Assembly (NCBI RefSeq): GCF_000203795.2
Contig: NW_006281101.1
Location: forward strand, 707,279-771,278
Length of the DNA stretch: 64,000 bases
Origin: Batrachochytrium dendrobatidis JAM81
Lineage: Eukaryota; Chytridiomycota; Chytridiomycetes; Rhizophydiales
Direction: 5' to 3'
The notes under the pieces were generated by a model, which had not been told where the DNA came from, ran no database searches, and worked only from the letters and a program-made list of their open reading frames with translations. The translations under genes and the position numbers were made by a program. Shown in pieces: positions 20,408 through 31,552 of this stretch (the stretch's first letter is position 1; each line of letters opens with the position of its first letter).

Positions 20408-21251
20408 TGATGTGTCAATAAATTTAAACTTTCTGGTGTGTTGATATTTGTCGAGTATTATGAATGGGTCAACAACCATCGTTGATTGCGTACTGCATGT
20501 TTGTGTGTACTGTGTTGGGTATTACATCAACAGTTACTGGCTTGTCGATTGATACATCAATGACCTGATAACAACCAGTGTTATTTGTACATGTAACCAC
20601 CAGTCATACTTGCAATCACTTGTCAGTTGCATGGCTGTATGATACCACCAACCGACCATGTCGTGTATTGTACAACAAACGGAGCAATACACTTGTTGAA
20701 AGTCGGATGTAGACTGCGTCATTAACTGGTTCGATATTGGTCAATTGGTGTTGTCAGTTTGCAATGTAATATATGTGGTATTACGACCATGGCATTGCCA
20801 GATTTTTGTGAGCTTCGGGTTTGTAGTGTAGATATAATCTGTAACTGTTTGTAGTTATCAGAAGAAACCAAACCAAAAGTGTAATGTGAAGCTGCACAAT
20901 AGTTCAAGATTAACAGATTTTATCTTTTCAGGAATAGTGAAAAGATGCAATAAAGTAATTACAAGATTGAAATAGTTTGAAGAGTTGTTTATTAATGAGA
21001 TAGCTATGGGCTCTTTTATAGTAATTGATTGTTTGTGTCTTGTGGCATGACCATGTGGATTGTTTGATAATAAAGGAGGGTTAATTAGAAGGCGTAAAGT
21101 GGAAACTACTAGGATCATCACTATACCATATTACCACTTGGGAGTATCCTGCATGGATATTCCAACATAATTTCCATGCAGATGTAACCCAGTTTTTGGA
21201 TTATAGTACAAGTTGTAGTTTTTTCATAATCCACCATAAGAAAATAAGCTT
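20408..21251. other. Gene-free stretch left of the polymerase pseudogene
   Basis: TG/CA-rich to about 20900, then AT-rich. No terminal inverted repeat marking the element boundary could be recognised here. Nothing else supported. Confidence 0.35.
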
Positions 21252-24200
21252 TTACAAATCAGTTTGAAATGTCTCGAGTCCAACTATGAATCCATTGTCA
21301 TTAAGCAATTTCATTCCTGTCTTGGTTAATGAATACGTGTTCATCTGATTATTCTCGACTTTGAATCCATTGTTAACAAATTCCTGAGTAGAATTACCTT
21401 TTAAAGCATCCACATACTTTTGCTTTGTAATTTCATTTTGTTTCTTGTTAATCCCTTTTGAACTGAATTTGTTTTCATCACAATAGTACATTTTACTGGC
21501 CAATGATATAATACAGTTTCCTTCATATTCCAACTTGAACAGACCCGGTGTTCTGCTGTCATACACCTTATTCTCAATGGTATCGTCTCTTTCCAACCAC
21601 AGATGCCGATTCTTTTTAAATTCATCTTTTAAGCTTGGTTTTATGACTTCTAACGATTCATCAGATATAGCAATGTAAGCTGAATCAGTGTCCATCATAC
21701 AGTACTGATAATCACTTTTGTCAATGGAATAATCAATAGAGTCGTGATAAAATTGAAGCACTCGTAGTTTCGCTAATTGATACACTTGAAATCTAATATG
21801 AATAAGTAAACTTTGTTTGAACGACATCTTTTTGAAACGAAACTCGCATCTTTGGTTAAGGTCTTGATGTTCAATGTAATTATTCCTTCTAATGTTTTTG
21901 ATGTAGTTATCTCCAGTAACAATCTTGACTGTTTCGTATTTCAAGAAATCTGTGATACATTTACCATAAGATGAATTTCCCATCAATTTCATCATTTCTC
22001 CACGTAATTTATAACCAGGACTTGTATCTCGGACTCTTCTTTCATTTGATACTTGCTCAGAAAACGACTTGAAATGTGCTTTACGTTCATATCTTACAGC
22101 AAAAGTAATATTTGAAACAACCAATCCATGCTCAAGATACCATTTCAGCAGTTTAGTAGCAAACATCATCGTCTCACCAAACATACTTTCAACTAATCTG
22201 TTACTTTTGTAATCTGGTTTGACATGTGCCGTTGTGTCAGAGCTTAAATCATTGCATGTAATCTCAACATTCTTGAAAATAAGAGGCATTCCAGCAAAGT
22301 ATTCCTTTAAATGCTCAGGAACAGCAATATCACATTCTATCATTCCAAAGAACGTGTTATCCAAGACATCTTTCAGAATATCGGGATAGACTTGAACTAC
22401 TTGGTGCTCACCACACGGCATATCTTGACTTATCGCCCACAGATATAAAGCATTGGTATCATATCCAAGTATTCCCTGACAAAGCTTTCCTTTTCTAATT
22501 CTGGTCGTCTTTTTCTTGATAATGATGAAATACGATACTTGGTCCACCAACCAGATTATCTCTGTATTTGTGATACAATTCGTCATTCCCTTTGAATAAC
22601 TGAAACTTGCAGTCTTTGCTTTTTGTGTGCCAGAGATATTTCAGAGTGAGTCTAGGAACAAAGATGCCGTTTTTGTGGATATCAAGATTCAACGACTGAA
22701 AGAAATTACCCAGTTTCTTTGTCGCTTCTACGCCTGGCTTCACATCCAAATTGTTGTAGTCGTTCAGCAAATCATACAGGTTGGTGTGAGTGAATACCAT
22801 TTCATTATAATCGTTTGATGAAACTGATTCTCCCTTTAGATTGTTGTAAAACCACTTTTTAGATGGAATATGTGAGTGTTTTAAGAACTTGAATGATATC
22901 AGAATATTGTGTCAACTCTGGATGTTCATCAATGTATTTCGATAAATTCCGAGTTACTTTATGTGGAAATATTCCCATTTGTGATTGTGTGTCAAACATT
23001 TTCAAGAACTTGTCAAATAAAGTATTTGGTGGTTGAAAAGCAAGAATGTCTTTAAAAGCAAACGATCCATTTGATATCATTCGGTATTTGTTACATTTAA
23101 TAATGTCATTCACTTGACCGTTTTCAGCTGAATGAAACTCACAACCCCAAATTGATCTTGTGGTATATCCCATTTGTTTGAGAGCTGTTTCCTTGTTTGC
23201 TGTCTTTTCATACAATATGTTCATCGTATCTCCAGTTAAAGGATTGATATCTTCTGATTTGTGACACTTTCTACATCAGTGGAAAAAGCATCCCAGAAAG
23301 TCATAGATTGTGTTTGATTCTTCATCGTAGCCATCAACATTGTATCGTTCAATCTTTTCGCTTTGTTCAATATTACGACCTAATTCTCCTTCAATTGAAT
23401 TAATCTCAAAGCTTTTCGCATTTGGATACATTTCCATGTTTTTAGAGTGTTTCAAGACTTGTGGAGGGTATTTCTTGATGATGTCGATGTCATATGATGA
23501 GCTACTGAAGCCATAAATAGGAAGAACACCAAGCCATTCTAGTAATTGTAATCTTAATCGTTTCTGAACCTTTGCATCGTCCAAATTGGCCATCATTCNN
23601 NNNNNNNNNNNNNNNNNNNNNNNNNNNNNNNNNNNNNNNNNNNNNNNNNNNNNNNNNNNNNNNNNNNNNNNNNNNNNNNNNNNNNNNNNNNNNNNNNNNN
23701 NNNNNNNNNNNNNNNNNNNNNNNNNNNNNNNNNNNNNNNNNNNNNNNNNNNNNNNNNNNNNNNNNNNNNNNNNNNNNNNNNNNNNNNNNNNNNNNNNNNN
23801 NNNNNNNNNNNNNNNNNNNNNNNNNNNNNNNNNNNNNNNTATGGATAAAATCTCATTTCTTTCGGTATATTAATTCCATTCAATTCAAGATGCTCAAATA
23901 CATTCAACTTTGGTTGATAATTTCCATTTTCAAATATTATCTTTGGTTTTGCACAAACAACTGAGTGTCGTTTTATCTTTTTGAATTCACTAAAGGATGA
24001 ATGGCATCTGAACATTGAAACACTGGTTAACTGAGACAAGTTAATAATAAAAGAGAAATGATGGAATTTATGGCTTATATCAGAGTATATATTCAAATTA
24101 ATAACCTCCTGTATTCTTTACCTGAATGTCGTTCCATAACCGCTTTCTTTCCATCAAATCGGTATATGTTGACATTTACAAAGAAATGGCTTTCAATCTC

Positions 24201-25150
24201 TTTCAATTCTTGAATATCAAGTTTGGGATAACACTTCTTTACGTTGGTTTTGTAATAATCCTTGTAAAGATCTTTTGCTTTCTTTGATAATCTGTCTAAT
24301 CTGATTTCTGGATACTTATAACGAGCAAAACTACCAAAAACAAAGGTTATTTGGGACATACTGGAATGAAACAATGCTCTTGCTATTCTTGATGAAATCA
24401 GGTAGAATTACAGATGCGCCTATTGATACCTCTGGAATGGGTGTTGTTAAAAGTACATACTCGTAGATATTTTCAATACTCCATTTGGAGTTTGAACACT
24501 TCAATTTTTCCAGTATATCATCACCATCCAATTGGTTTAGTACCGTATCAATAGTGGAATTAACTAGTGGTGAATCATTGATATTAAAGCAGGTATTATC
24601 AGAGGGATAAAACTGAACTCTATCATCAGTTTCAATGTTCCTCAGCACATATCCGAATTGAATATCGAACCAGTATCTTAATGCTTGCTTTTTGTGATTC
24701 TCTTTGATGGTAAACTTCAATTCATCTAAAGTTGTAAACAAGTGTCTCGACCAATGAATTGGTTTTGATTTTGGTCAGAACGAATATTTCTTGATACGAT
24801 ATTGTGAAAACGACCGTTGTTCTTGTCCAGCTTTCTTTCTGTTTGTTTTGTAACTGTAAAAGTTGGTGATAGGCTTTAGCATCGTCCATTCCACTGAAGA
24901 TCCCTTGAGTGTGCTTTTGAATCTTAGTTTAACCTTGCTAACCCGCCCGACATCCAGATTTGTAATTGAACTAATCAATTGTTTGTACTAGTTTTCTCTT
25001 TCGTCTTGTATTTAATAGCAAATCGATATCTCTCAATGTCATTTACTTCAAAAAGAACCTTGTACAGACCAACTGTGCTGTCATTTCCTTTAATCAACAC
25101 TGCATTTCCATTCAAATGAATTTGGGTTTCTTCCAATATGTTTGACATTT
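21252..25150 (-). pseudogene. Decayed family B DNA polymerase of a virus-like (Polinton/PLV/adintovirus-type) element
   Basis: Reading the minus strand from about 25150 to the TAA at 21252, pieces in all three frames align in order with a protein-primed-type PolB. They are: an N-terminal region (VGLYKVLFEV; LPDFIKNSKSIVSFQ; NNLCFW), a zinc-finger-like FRCHSSFSEFKKIKRHSVVC, exonuclease motif II (PIYGFSSSSYDIDIIKKY), VDGYDEESNTIYDFLGCFFH, motif A (ILGYDTNALYLW), motif B (KLMGNSSYGKCITD), motif C (MMDTDSAYIAI) and the thumb KGINKKQNEITKQKYVDAL. The catalytic half (22586-21252) is still open. Breaks: a stop at 24775, frame changes near 24980, 24337, 24100, 22880 (A-run) and 22505, and an in-frame TGA at 23276-23278. 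The assembly gap removes exonuclease motif I. The protein cannot be made as one chain. Confidence 0.88.
23599..23839. other. Assembly gap (241 N)
   Basis: A run of N lies inside the polymerase pseudogene, between the zinc-finger-like segment and exonuclease motif II. The size may be an estimate. Any claim about exonuclease motif I is impossible from this assembly. Confidence 1.
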
Positions 25151-25283
25151 CTGATGAACTTGTTTATCATTTGAAAAGAAATTAAATATTCAATTTTATC
25201 TTGGATTAAACTTATCAACTATCTATGATAGTGGCTGTGATTGAATATTGCATCTTTTATTTTCTAGACTAGATTTAAACAAT

Positions 25284-25869
25284 ATGTTGAATTTACCTTG
25301 CTCAAATCCGAGATCAAAGTACATCAAAAATTTACTAACGGACACAATTTATCTCGATCCAAGAAATAATCATATCTATCAAGTTGTTGAAAAGCGTGTC
25401 AATAATTCGCTGTTGAAAGTAGCGTATAATTACGTTGGAAATGAAGAAGCGGTTGTGTTAGATGATGTTCCAGATTCCATGTTTAGACTAGAAAACCCAA
25501 TCGAGGTTAATCCATCGAAACTATTAAAAGGCAGAATATTGTCTTTGAAAGAAAAATGCCAGTCTATTATGCGGCATCAACATAAATCACTATAAAAGGA
25601 TTAAAGAAATGATAAGCGATAGTTGCTATGAAACAAACGATACCATTTATTCACTACATTATGGGTTAGTTGTTTTTTTCAAAAAGCATTATCCAACTTG
25701 TGACAATGCGAAGGTTAATCTAGAAATGATGGGTTATCGAATCTTTGCAAACATAAAGATGCTGCCAAGAGTCATCGAAAAACAGCAATCATTACAGGAA
25801 AAGTTGTACAGAATTGTTATGAGCGATGATGATTCTAATTCAGATGATGTGAAAGAAATTATCATGTAA
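25284..25869 (+). pseudogene. Conserved element gene of unknown function, right copy, frameshifted
   Basis: Homologue of 12402-12973. The first frame runs from ATG at 25284 (MLNLPCSNPRSKYIKNL, YLDPRNNHIYQVVEKRV) to 25595. The second frame, entered by a shift of the opposite sense near 25555-25590, runs through KRIKEMISDSCYETNDTIYS and HYGLVVFF to TAA at 25867-25869. By eye about a third or more of the first ~80 residues are identical to the left copy, including RSK, LDP-N-H-Y, KVA, EE and NPS. The junction again falls in a charged helical segment. Ends tail-to-tail with the decayed RING gene, one base apart. Function unknown. Confidence 0.7.
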
Positions 25870-25870
25870 A

Positions 25871-26340
25871 CTATTCATCTTCAATGTCACTGTTGTATCC
25901 AGTAGTTGTTGGAAGAATCGATCGATTCCATCCTGCTCTCTTTCTTTGGAATTAGTTCTTGGATAAAATAGCAAGTCAATAACTTCAATGGGAATGGTTG
26001 GCTTCAACATATTTGATTCATTTTGTTTTATCGAAATAGTTGTATATCTGCCAAAGACTTGGATCAGGAAGCTAATACGTTATGCCAGTTTGTGTGGTAT
26101 CTTTGGTCAAGTGTGTTATATCAACCTCGTAATTGCTATCATTTGGTGTTTAATGGTTTTTTCAAGGAGCTTATTGTGGAACGATCGTGTGGTTTTAAAC
26201 TGAGCACAATAACCTTTTCGTTGACATTTCTTGGAGCATGTCAAACAGACAAAATGAGTTGCGTTGAAGCATTGAATTAATCGTGTGATTACTGTAGAAA
26301 AGCATATTGGACATTGCGTATTTTCATCATCAAGTCAAAG
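25871..26340 (-). pseudogene. Decayed SIAH-like RING gene (right element copy)
   Basis: The minus strand reads CPICFSTVITRLIQCFNATH, FVCLTCSKK and then FHNKLLEKTIKHQM, matching the RING and following helix of the intact left gene (CIICFEF..., HFVCLVC, FKNKLLERDL). A TGA lies about ten codons before the first Cys, and the frame breaks at about 26120, where TAA follows. Later fragments (LKPTIPIEVIDLLFYPR and an acidic end YNSDIEDE) occur in other frames. All eight RING ligands except the final Cys pair are visible, including the third Cys that the left copy has lost. Clearly non-functional as one chain. Confidence 0.65.
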
Positions 26341-26489
26341 TGTGACGTTAATCTCATTCTTACTGTTTAATACAAGTAATGAAGAAATAATTGAAATTAA
26401 GTTGATAATTCAATGAAAACTATTGGTATTCTTTGTTACCGTACTTGTGATAGCTTTATATACATTCATCAAAAATGTATTATATAAAG

Positions 26490-26665
26490 CGTTGGTGTGA
26501 GTCTGGCACTGAAAACTCCTGATAGTTCAAACTTATAAGCTATCCAGTGCTCTATACCATTGTTTTTGACCTTGATTGCTCATCTCTGATAACTTGCTAT
26601 TTTTGACAACTTCGGACATAATTCACTGGTAATCATTGATCAAGAAAACTGGTATCATCCGGTAC
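26490..26665. repeat. Direct repeat, right copy (partner at 15700-15865)
   Basis: Contains CTCCTGATAGTTCAAACTTATAAG, TTGACCTTGATTGCTCATCTCTGATAACTTGC and GAAAACTGGTATCATCCGGTACC in the same order and orientation as 15700-15865. It begins about 150 bp right of the decayed RING gene. It overlaps the end of an unrecognised 79-residue minus-strand ORF (26633-26872). Confidence 0.65.
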
Positions 26666-26872
26666 CCTATCTATACTACTTTTGCCCAAAAGCGTATCAA
26701 ATTGTAAATCATTGTCATCAAAATCTTGTCTGTCAACTAGTACGATGTTCTGATGATACAATACTGCTCCACCTGAAAATGCTACCACACAAGATATTGC
26801 TCGACTTTCTGATTTCAAGACTTGCGTGGCAGAATTAACTCTTGAAAGGCGTTGCGAGATATAACAATTCAT
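26633..26872 (-). CDS. Unrecognised 79-residue ORF
   Basis: Starts MNCYISQRLSRVNSATQVL, contains SRAISCVVAFSGGAVLYHQ and ends in an acidic DFDDNDLQFDTLL segment with PDDTSFLDQ. No family is recognised, and the 3' end runs into the direct repeat, so it could be an exon or relic of a mobile element. Low support as a gene. Confidence 0.25.
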   Translation of the reverse strand: MNCYISQRLSRVNSATQVLKSESRAISCVVAFSGGAVLYHQNIVLVDRQDFDDNDLQFDTLLGKSSIDRVPDDTSFLDQ

Positions 26873-26985
26873 CAAAACATAGTGTTTTTATTAAAATATG
26901 ATAGACATTGTGGAGCTGATAGGGTTTGACCTTAGTAGACATTACACTGCAAACGGTGTTTCACGATCTTGAGTTGCATTGCAAG

Positions 26986-27940
26986 CATACACATTCAAGT
27001 ATTTAAACAGCTCCAATACAGTCATGCACAACTGACAAGTGCCAGTAAATCTGATTGTATTAGCTTTTAATCAATCATCAATATAACTGTCGACTCCATC
27101 AAAATAGCTTGCTAATGTGGATCTCATAACAAATCCGAGTCGAATTTCTTTACGAACCAGCAGATTTCATATCTCGGCAACTCTCCAGTGTCAATATTCA
27201 AACACAACATTGCTGTGTTTGAGTGATAGGATCTGTTATCGCCGACTTGATATCTGCTTACAAGACAGCCGCTGCACCTGTTTGACTCTACTCCTATTGA
27301 CAAACTCACTGCATTCTATTATGGGTAGAAAAACACTTTCTGAGCATCTGCCTCTTGTGTCTCTTTTATGACTCTTCATCGGTTGGTCATACAACAACCA
27401 TTAGTTACAAGCTCAAAAAACGTCACTATAAACCAGTATTTAGTTTAGAAACAAAACTTGCGTACAGCACAAGGGAAGCCTCAGCCAAATGCTGGTTCAT
27501 AGTAGTAGTGTTGCTTTTTGAGTTTATAATTAGTAGTTATTCATACAACCCTGCCAATGGCAAGTCTCAAGAAACAATAAAGGTTGATCTTTATAAAGTA
27601 TTTCTCCATCTACAACAGAGCAGAAAATGAGTTTTCCAATAGTAAAATCAGACTCAATACTGTCTTGTAAGCAAACCCTAGACCAGAAACGACAGACCGT
27701 CTCCCTCAGGGACAACAATACTCTGTGTGAGTATTGACACTGGAGAGTTGCCGAGATATGAAATCTGCTGGTTCGTGTGAAGAAAAACTCGGAGTTTTGT
27801 CGCAAGATTCAAACAGTTCATTTTGGCGAATTCAACAATTATATTGATTAAAAGCTAATACAATCAGATTTACTGGCACTTGTCAGTTGTGCATGACTGC
27901 ATTGGAGCTGTTCAAATACTTGAATATGTACACCTGTGAT
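26986..27940. repeat. Inverted duplication with ~400-bp arms and ~150-bp loop
   Basis: The left arm (about 26986-27390) and the right arm (about 27545-27940) are reverse complements with moderate divergence. Outer blocks include TTCAAGTATTTAAACAGCTCC, GTCATGCACAACTGACAAGTG and CCAGTAAATCTGATTGTATT, matched on the right by the reverse complement between 27850 and 27930. Inner blocks include CGAACCAGCAGATTTCATAT, CTCGGCAACTCTCCAGTGTC and CTTACAAGACAG. Each arm carries a short inward-facing frame with RTSRFHISATLQCQYS. Transcription through it would give a long hairpin. It could be a foldback-type element or a tail-to-tail duplication. Confidence 0.8.
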
Positions 27941-28045
27941 TATGTTACAGATTCACCATTCATGACTATATAGTATTAGTCAATCCAAAAACCCATTTTT
28001 ACAATAGATCTGATTGAATACAAATTGAACAAATCACCCATTTTA

Positions 28046-28654
28046 TAGCTGTGTTCACGTAAAATGAAACACTATCTTGCAGCACCACTTTTGCTTTGGG
28101 ATGACAATGGTTGAATATTCGTTACACTTTTTTACTAAAAATTGGCTTTAATAGGCATTGACAATTCATTCAACACAACGTTCATTATATGATACTCAAA
28201 ATCAGACTATAGTTTTAGATCTACTCTTCTCCTCATTTGGTACTCATACATTGTACAATCACCAGATTCATATATTGCGATCCAGATATTGTGCTTGATT
28301 GTCTGATACTGCCAAACTCTGTTGTGTTTAAAAACTCGTACGTTCTAGTTTAAAATTATACATTTCAGGAATGCGAGAGTTGTTTCCATGCCAATCACCC
28401 AACATTGTAATGTTTGGGTTGGATGGAATGAGAGTTGGAGATTGAGCAGGTGTGGGATTTACTGGAACAGAGGTATGAATATTCGTTTAGTTGTTTTTAT
28501 CCAAGAATGGGTACAGATGAACCCCAGTCAACTTTAATGAGTTCAAGACACAATGCTGTCTAATAAATTTGGCGTGAATGATCAATCCATGAGATTGGCT
28601 GATTATGCACCTTGGCATCTTTATTTAGTGTTCCATTTTACGTGAATACAATTG
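28046..28654. mobile_element. MITE, near-complete copy (about 609 bp)
   Basis: Flanked by TA at 28044-28045 and 28655-28656. Left end TAGCTGTGTTCACGTAAAATG; right end CATTTTACGTGAATACAATTG. The inverted termini match over about 25 bases. The longest of the well-preserved copies; the shorter copies look like internal deletion forms sharing blocks such as CATTGTACAATCACCAGATT and CAGGAATGCGAG. No transposase. Confidence 0.8.
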
Positions 28655-28858
28655 TAGTAGTTGGTGATTCCAAGCCAACTATTTATCATATCATTACACA
28701 AAATGATGCAAAACATATGTTTAATAAGTGACGAATGAAAGTGATTAGATAGTATAGTCGTATGTTTTTATAGATAATGTCGCGATTGCAGCTTGACAAA
28801 TACATTATGGCTTTATTGGAAAGCTTGGAAGCGGCTGCTCTCGAAGCTATCAAATATA

Positions 28859-29357
28859 TTAAACATAGTGAGCATATGCCATGGTCTACTTGAAAATAGG
28901 TACGTATTTTTGGTAAAACTAGAGAACACACGCAAGGTTTTTAGATCATACCTTCCAAACATCCAACGAAGACCGCTGTTGAAATTTTTCCAACTTCTTT
29001 AGCTTGGCATGTGCTCGCAAGATCTCCTGCTTTTCTTTTTTGGGGGTGGCTTGCAGCGACACACAAAGTCTAAATTCCTTCCATTGTGGCGAGCAATCCT
29101 TCCAAGTTCCATACCGATAGTAGCTTTTTAGCTGTGGTAACATGGCTAAATATAAAATGAGTCAGCTGAAAAATTAAATCACTCGAGCATTGGTTTCAAA
29201 TTTATAAACAGTCGCTGGCAGAAATGATTGTCAATATATAACAAATCTCATGGCTTGTCATGAGATATTCGTATCAACTCTTACTATAGCATATCTGGGC
29301 ATCATTGAACAGCCCCAACACACTGCAGGAATACTCTTGATCCAAATCGTCATCCAT
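28859..29357 (-). CDS. EMI1: EMI1-like (DUF3128) small cysteine protein
   Basis: Three exons by eye: 29285-29357, 28952-29145 and 28859-28885, totalling 294 nt and 97 residues. The pattern is a first Cys pair (SCSVLGLFNDAQICYT), then KSYYRYGTWKDCSPQWKEFRLC (YYRYG followed by C-x9-C), then a charged helix and SLDVWK. 'Q-x-x-x-Y-Y-R-Y-G-x-x-x-D-C-x-x-x-W-x-x-x-x-x-C' is the signature of the EMI1/DUF3128 family, small CX9C-like proteins linked to mitochondrial function and, in yeast, early meiotic induction. The last exon is only eight codons, so the C-terminus is less certain. An ATG at 29143 would give a shorter protein lacking the first Cys pair. Confidence 0.75.
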
Positions 29358-29829
29358 ACTGTTCTAATCATATGCATTGGTAATGAGAAAATGTAGACTT
29401 TAATAGCAGCATTCTAAATTACATATTTGAATGCAATATCTAGTTGTACCTGTTATGATCTTGGCAATATAGCAATATTTGATGTTTAGCTTGCAACTTC
29501 TATTCGGAAAATTGCAACAGATCGTACACTTGAATATACTTTCAGTCCAATTGAACGGGAGAAGCCAAGAGGTGTATAAAACTGCTGATTTCAACAGTTT
29601 TATGGAATCAATTATTTCACTGTTTTATAGATCAAACATTTTTGGCCAAAGTGGTTATTTTTGGCCAATTTTAGCATTTGGCCTAAATTGACCAATCTTG
29701 CCAAATCTTGACTTTGATTATCAACTTGCAATAATCAAACTTGCAATTTGCCATCGACGTAGTCGGAGGGCCATTTAAAAAATTGCCTTGCCAATACAGA
29801 AACGACTCTTTAGAAACACCGTTCTGGAA
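29358..29829. promoter_or_regulatory. Divergent intergenic region with repeated TTGGCCAA-like words
   Basis: Separates the divergent EMI1-like and ERV41 genes. About 29640-29765 contains repeated TTTTGGCCAA, TTTGGCC, TTGCCAA and TTGCAA(T)TTGCC words, a plausible cluster of regulatory sites. The function is inferred only from position and repetition. Confidence 0.3.
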
Positions 29830-31518
29830 ATGACCGAAAGTATTGTCACTCGGAGACTTTCCAAACGCTTGGCATCGTTGGATGCATTTCCAAAGATTGA
29901 AAAGCAGTTGCAGCAGACAACCAAGTCTGGCGGTCTTGTCTCGTTAATGATGTTGGCTGTTCTGGTGTATTTAGCCTGTACTGAAATTTACAGATGGAGG
30001 TCCATTGACCAGAGATACGACTTTATTGTTGACCAAACTCGATCTCATGAACATTCGCTGCAGATTAATGTTGATCTGACAATTGCCATGGACTGTAAAG
30101 GTAGGCAGTGTATGCAGCACAAATCAGTACGGATTCAGCCCAGCTGTCATTAGCGAATGTCGCATACATATATTGTGGTTCTTGTTTTAGCTATTCTGAC
30201 GCATCAGTCTTAAAATAATCTTACTGCTATCTAGTTCTTCGTGCGGATATACAGGATATTTCTCGAACTTCGTTGGTTTTGAAGGATGCCATTCATGCTA
30301 CACCAGTATGTGCAATGAATTGAAAAGTTTTCCATCATGTCAAGTATACTGTTAACTAAATATTGGTTTTAAACCTTGCACTATCGTTATTTTTGGTTTG
30401 ACATAGACTGTCTTTCGGACTCAAGGTGCTGTGAAGTATACACGGTAAGCATTTCAGCTAAATAACTCCAATATAGATCGATTGTATTTTTCTAACATGA
30501 CGTACATTGATTGTAGTGAGCATAATCAATATATTGCTCAGATTCACAAGGGATTGCGAGATTCGTCCAGAGATCTTGAAGATCATGCTTCTGAAAGCGG
30601 TAAGACTCGATGGAATAGACTAATGCAATTTAAACCATCAAAAATTGTTTGTTTAATTTGAAACGTTTTTAGGAACACCGGATGCATGTCGTTTTCGTGG
30701 ATCTTTTCAAGCAAACAAAGTAGAGGGTATGCTTCATTTTACTGCGCTTGGGCATGGCTATTTTGGAGTTCATACTCCGCATGATGGTTAGTAGGGTTCA
30801 AGCAATTGTATTTTGGCTGTTATTCAACTTCACGACTTGTATTAATCATCTACCCACTATCTTGCACTATAGCAATCAACTTTACCCATCGAATTGATGA
30901 GCTTTCTTTTGGGGCACGGTATCCTGATCTTCATAATCCCTTGGATCATACTCTTGAAATCGGAACTACTAGTAGGTATTATTTATTACTATTTGAATAT
31001 ACGAGTATTGTACTAAACAATGGCTTTAAACGTTTGCTTTATAGATTTTGATAGTTTCATGTATTTTTTAGGAGTGGTATGTCAAGACTCGAGCTATCTT
31101 TATGTTTTGTATAGTAATGAATTGTAATTGTTTCTAATTGTATTGCCTATAGGTTCCGACTATTTATGTAGACAAAGCGAGATCACTGTTTGGAGCAACT
31201 CTTTTGACAAATCAGTATGCTGTTACTGAATTCTCCCATGCCGTGGATCCTCAGAATCCAGATGCACTTCCTGGCATCTTTATCAAGTACCACATTGAAC
31301 CGATTTCAGTACGTATCACAGAGTCACGTCTAGGTCTCGTTCAGTTTACTACTCGAATGTGTGGCATTATTGGTGGTAAGAGTTTAGATGCTTGAATAGA
31401 GTATTTCCAACTAAAGAGAAATAACATGACGATTTCATTCCTAATAGGCGCATTTGTTACTATTGGTGCTATTCTTGGATTTTTCCGGAATGTTCGTACA
31501 ATGCTCTCGGCCAAATAA
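29830..31518 (+). CDS. ERV41: ER-Golgi COPII cargo-receptor protein ERV41/ERGIC2
   Basis: Nine exons by eye: 29830-30100, 30235-30305, 30407-30444, 30517-30599, 30673-30786, 30873-30971, 31045-31076, 31153-31375 and 31448-31518. The sum is 1002 nt (333 residues), with phases matching throughout. Family signatures: LASLDAFPKIEKQ, TKSGGLVSLMMLAVLVYL (first membrane span), INVDLTIAMDCK, PDACRFRGSFQANKVEG, NFTHRIDELSFG, NPLDHT, FMYFLGVVPTIY, LPGIFIKYHIEPISV, FTTRMCGIIGG (second span). ERV41 with ERV46 forms a retrograde receptor returning escaped ER proteins from the Golgi. The 32-nt exon 7 restores the FLGVVPT motif and supports the model. It ends 34 bp from the oppositely oriented phosphatase gene. 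Confidence 0.93.
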
Positions 31519-31552
31519 AGATCATAGTATTAATTCTGTCAATATAGACGAT

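Noticed and set aside
23276..23278. TGA in the polymerase as a selenocysteine or recoded codon
   Set aside because: Several frameshifts and another stop elsewhere in the same gene make ordinary decay far more likely; no selenocysteine signal was recognised.
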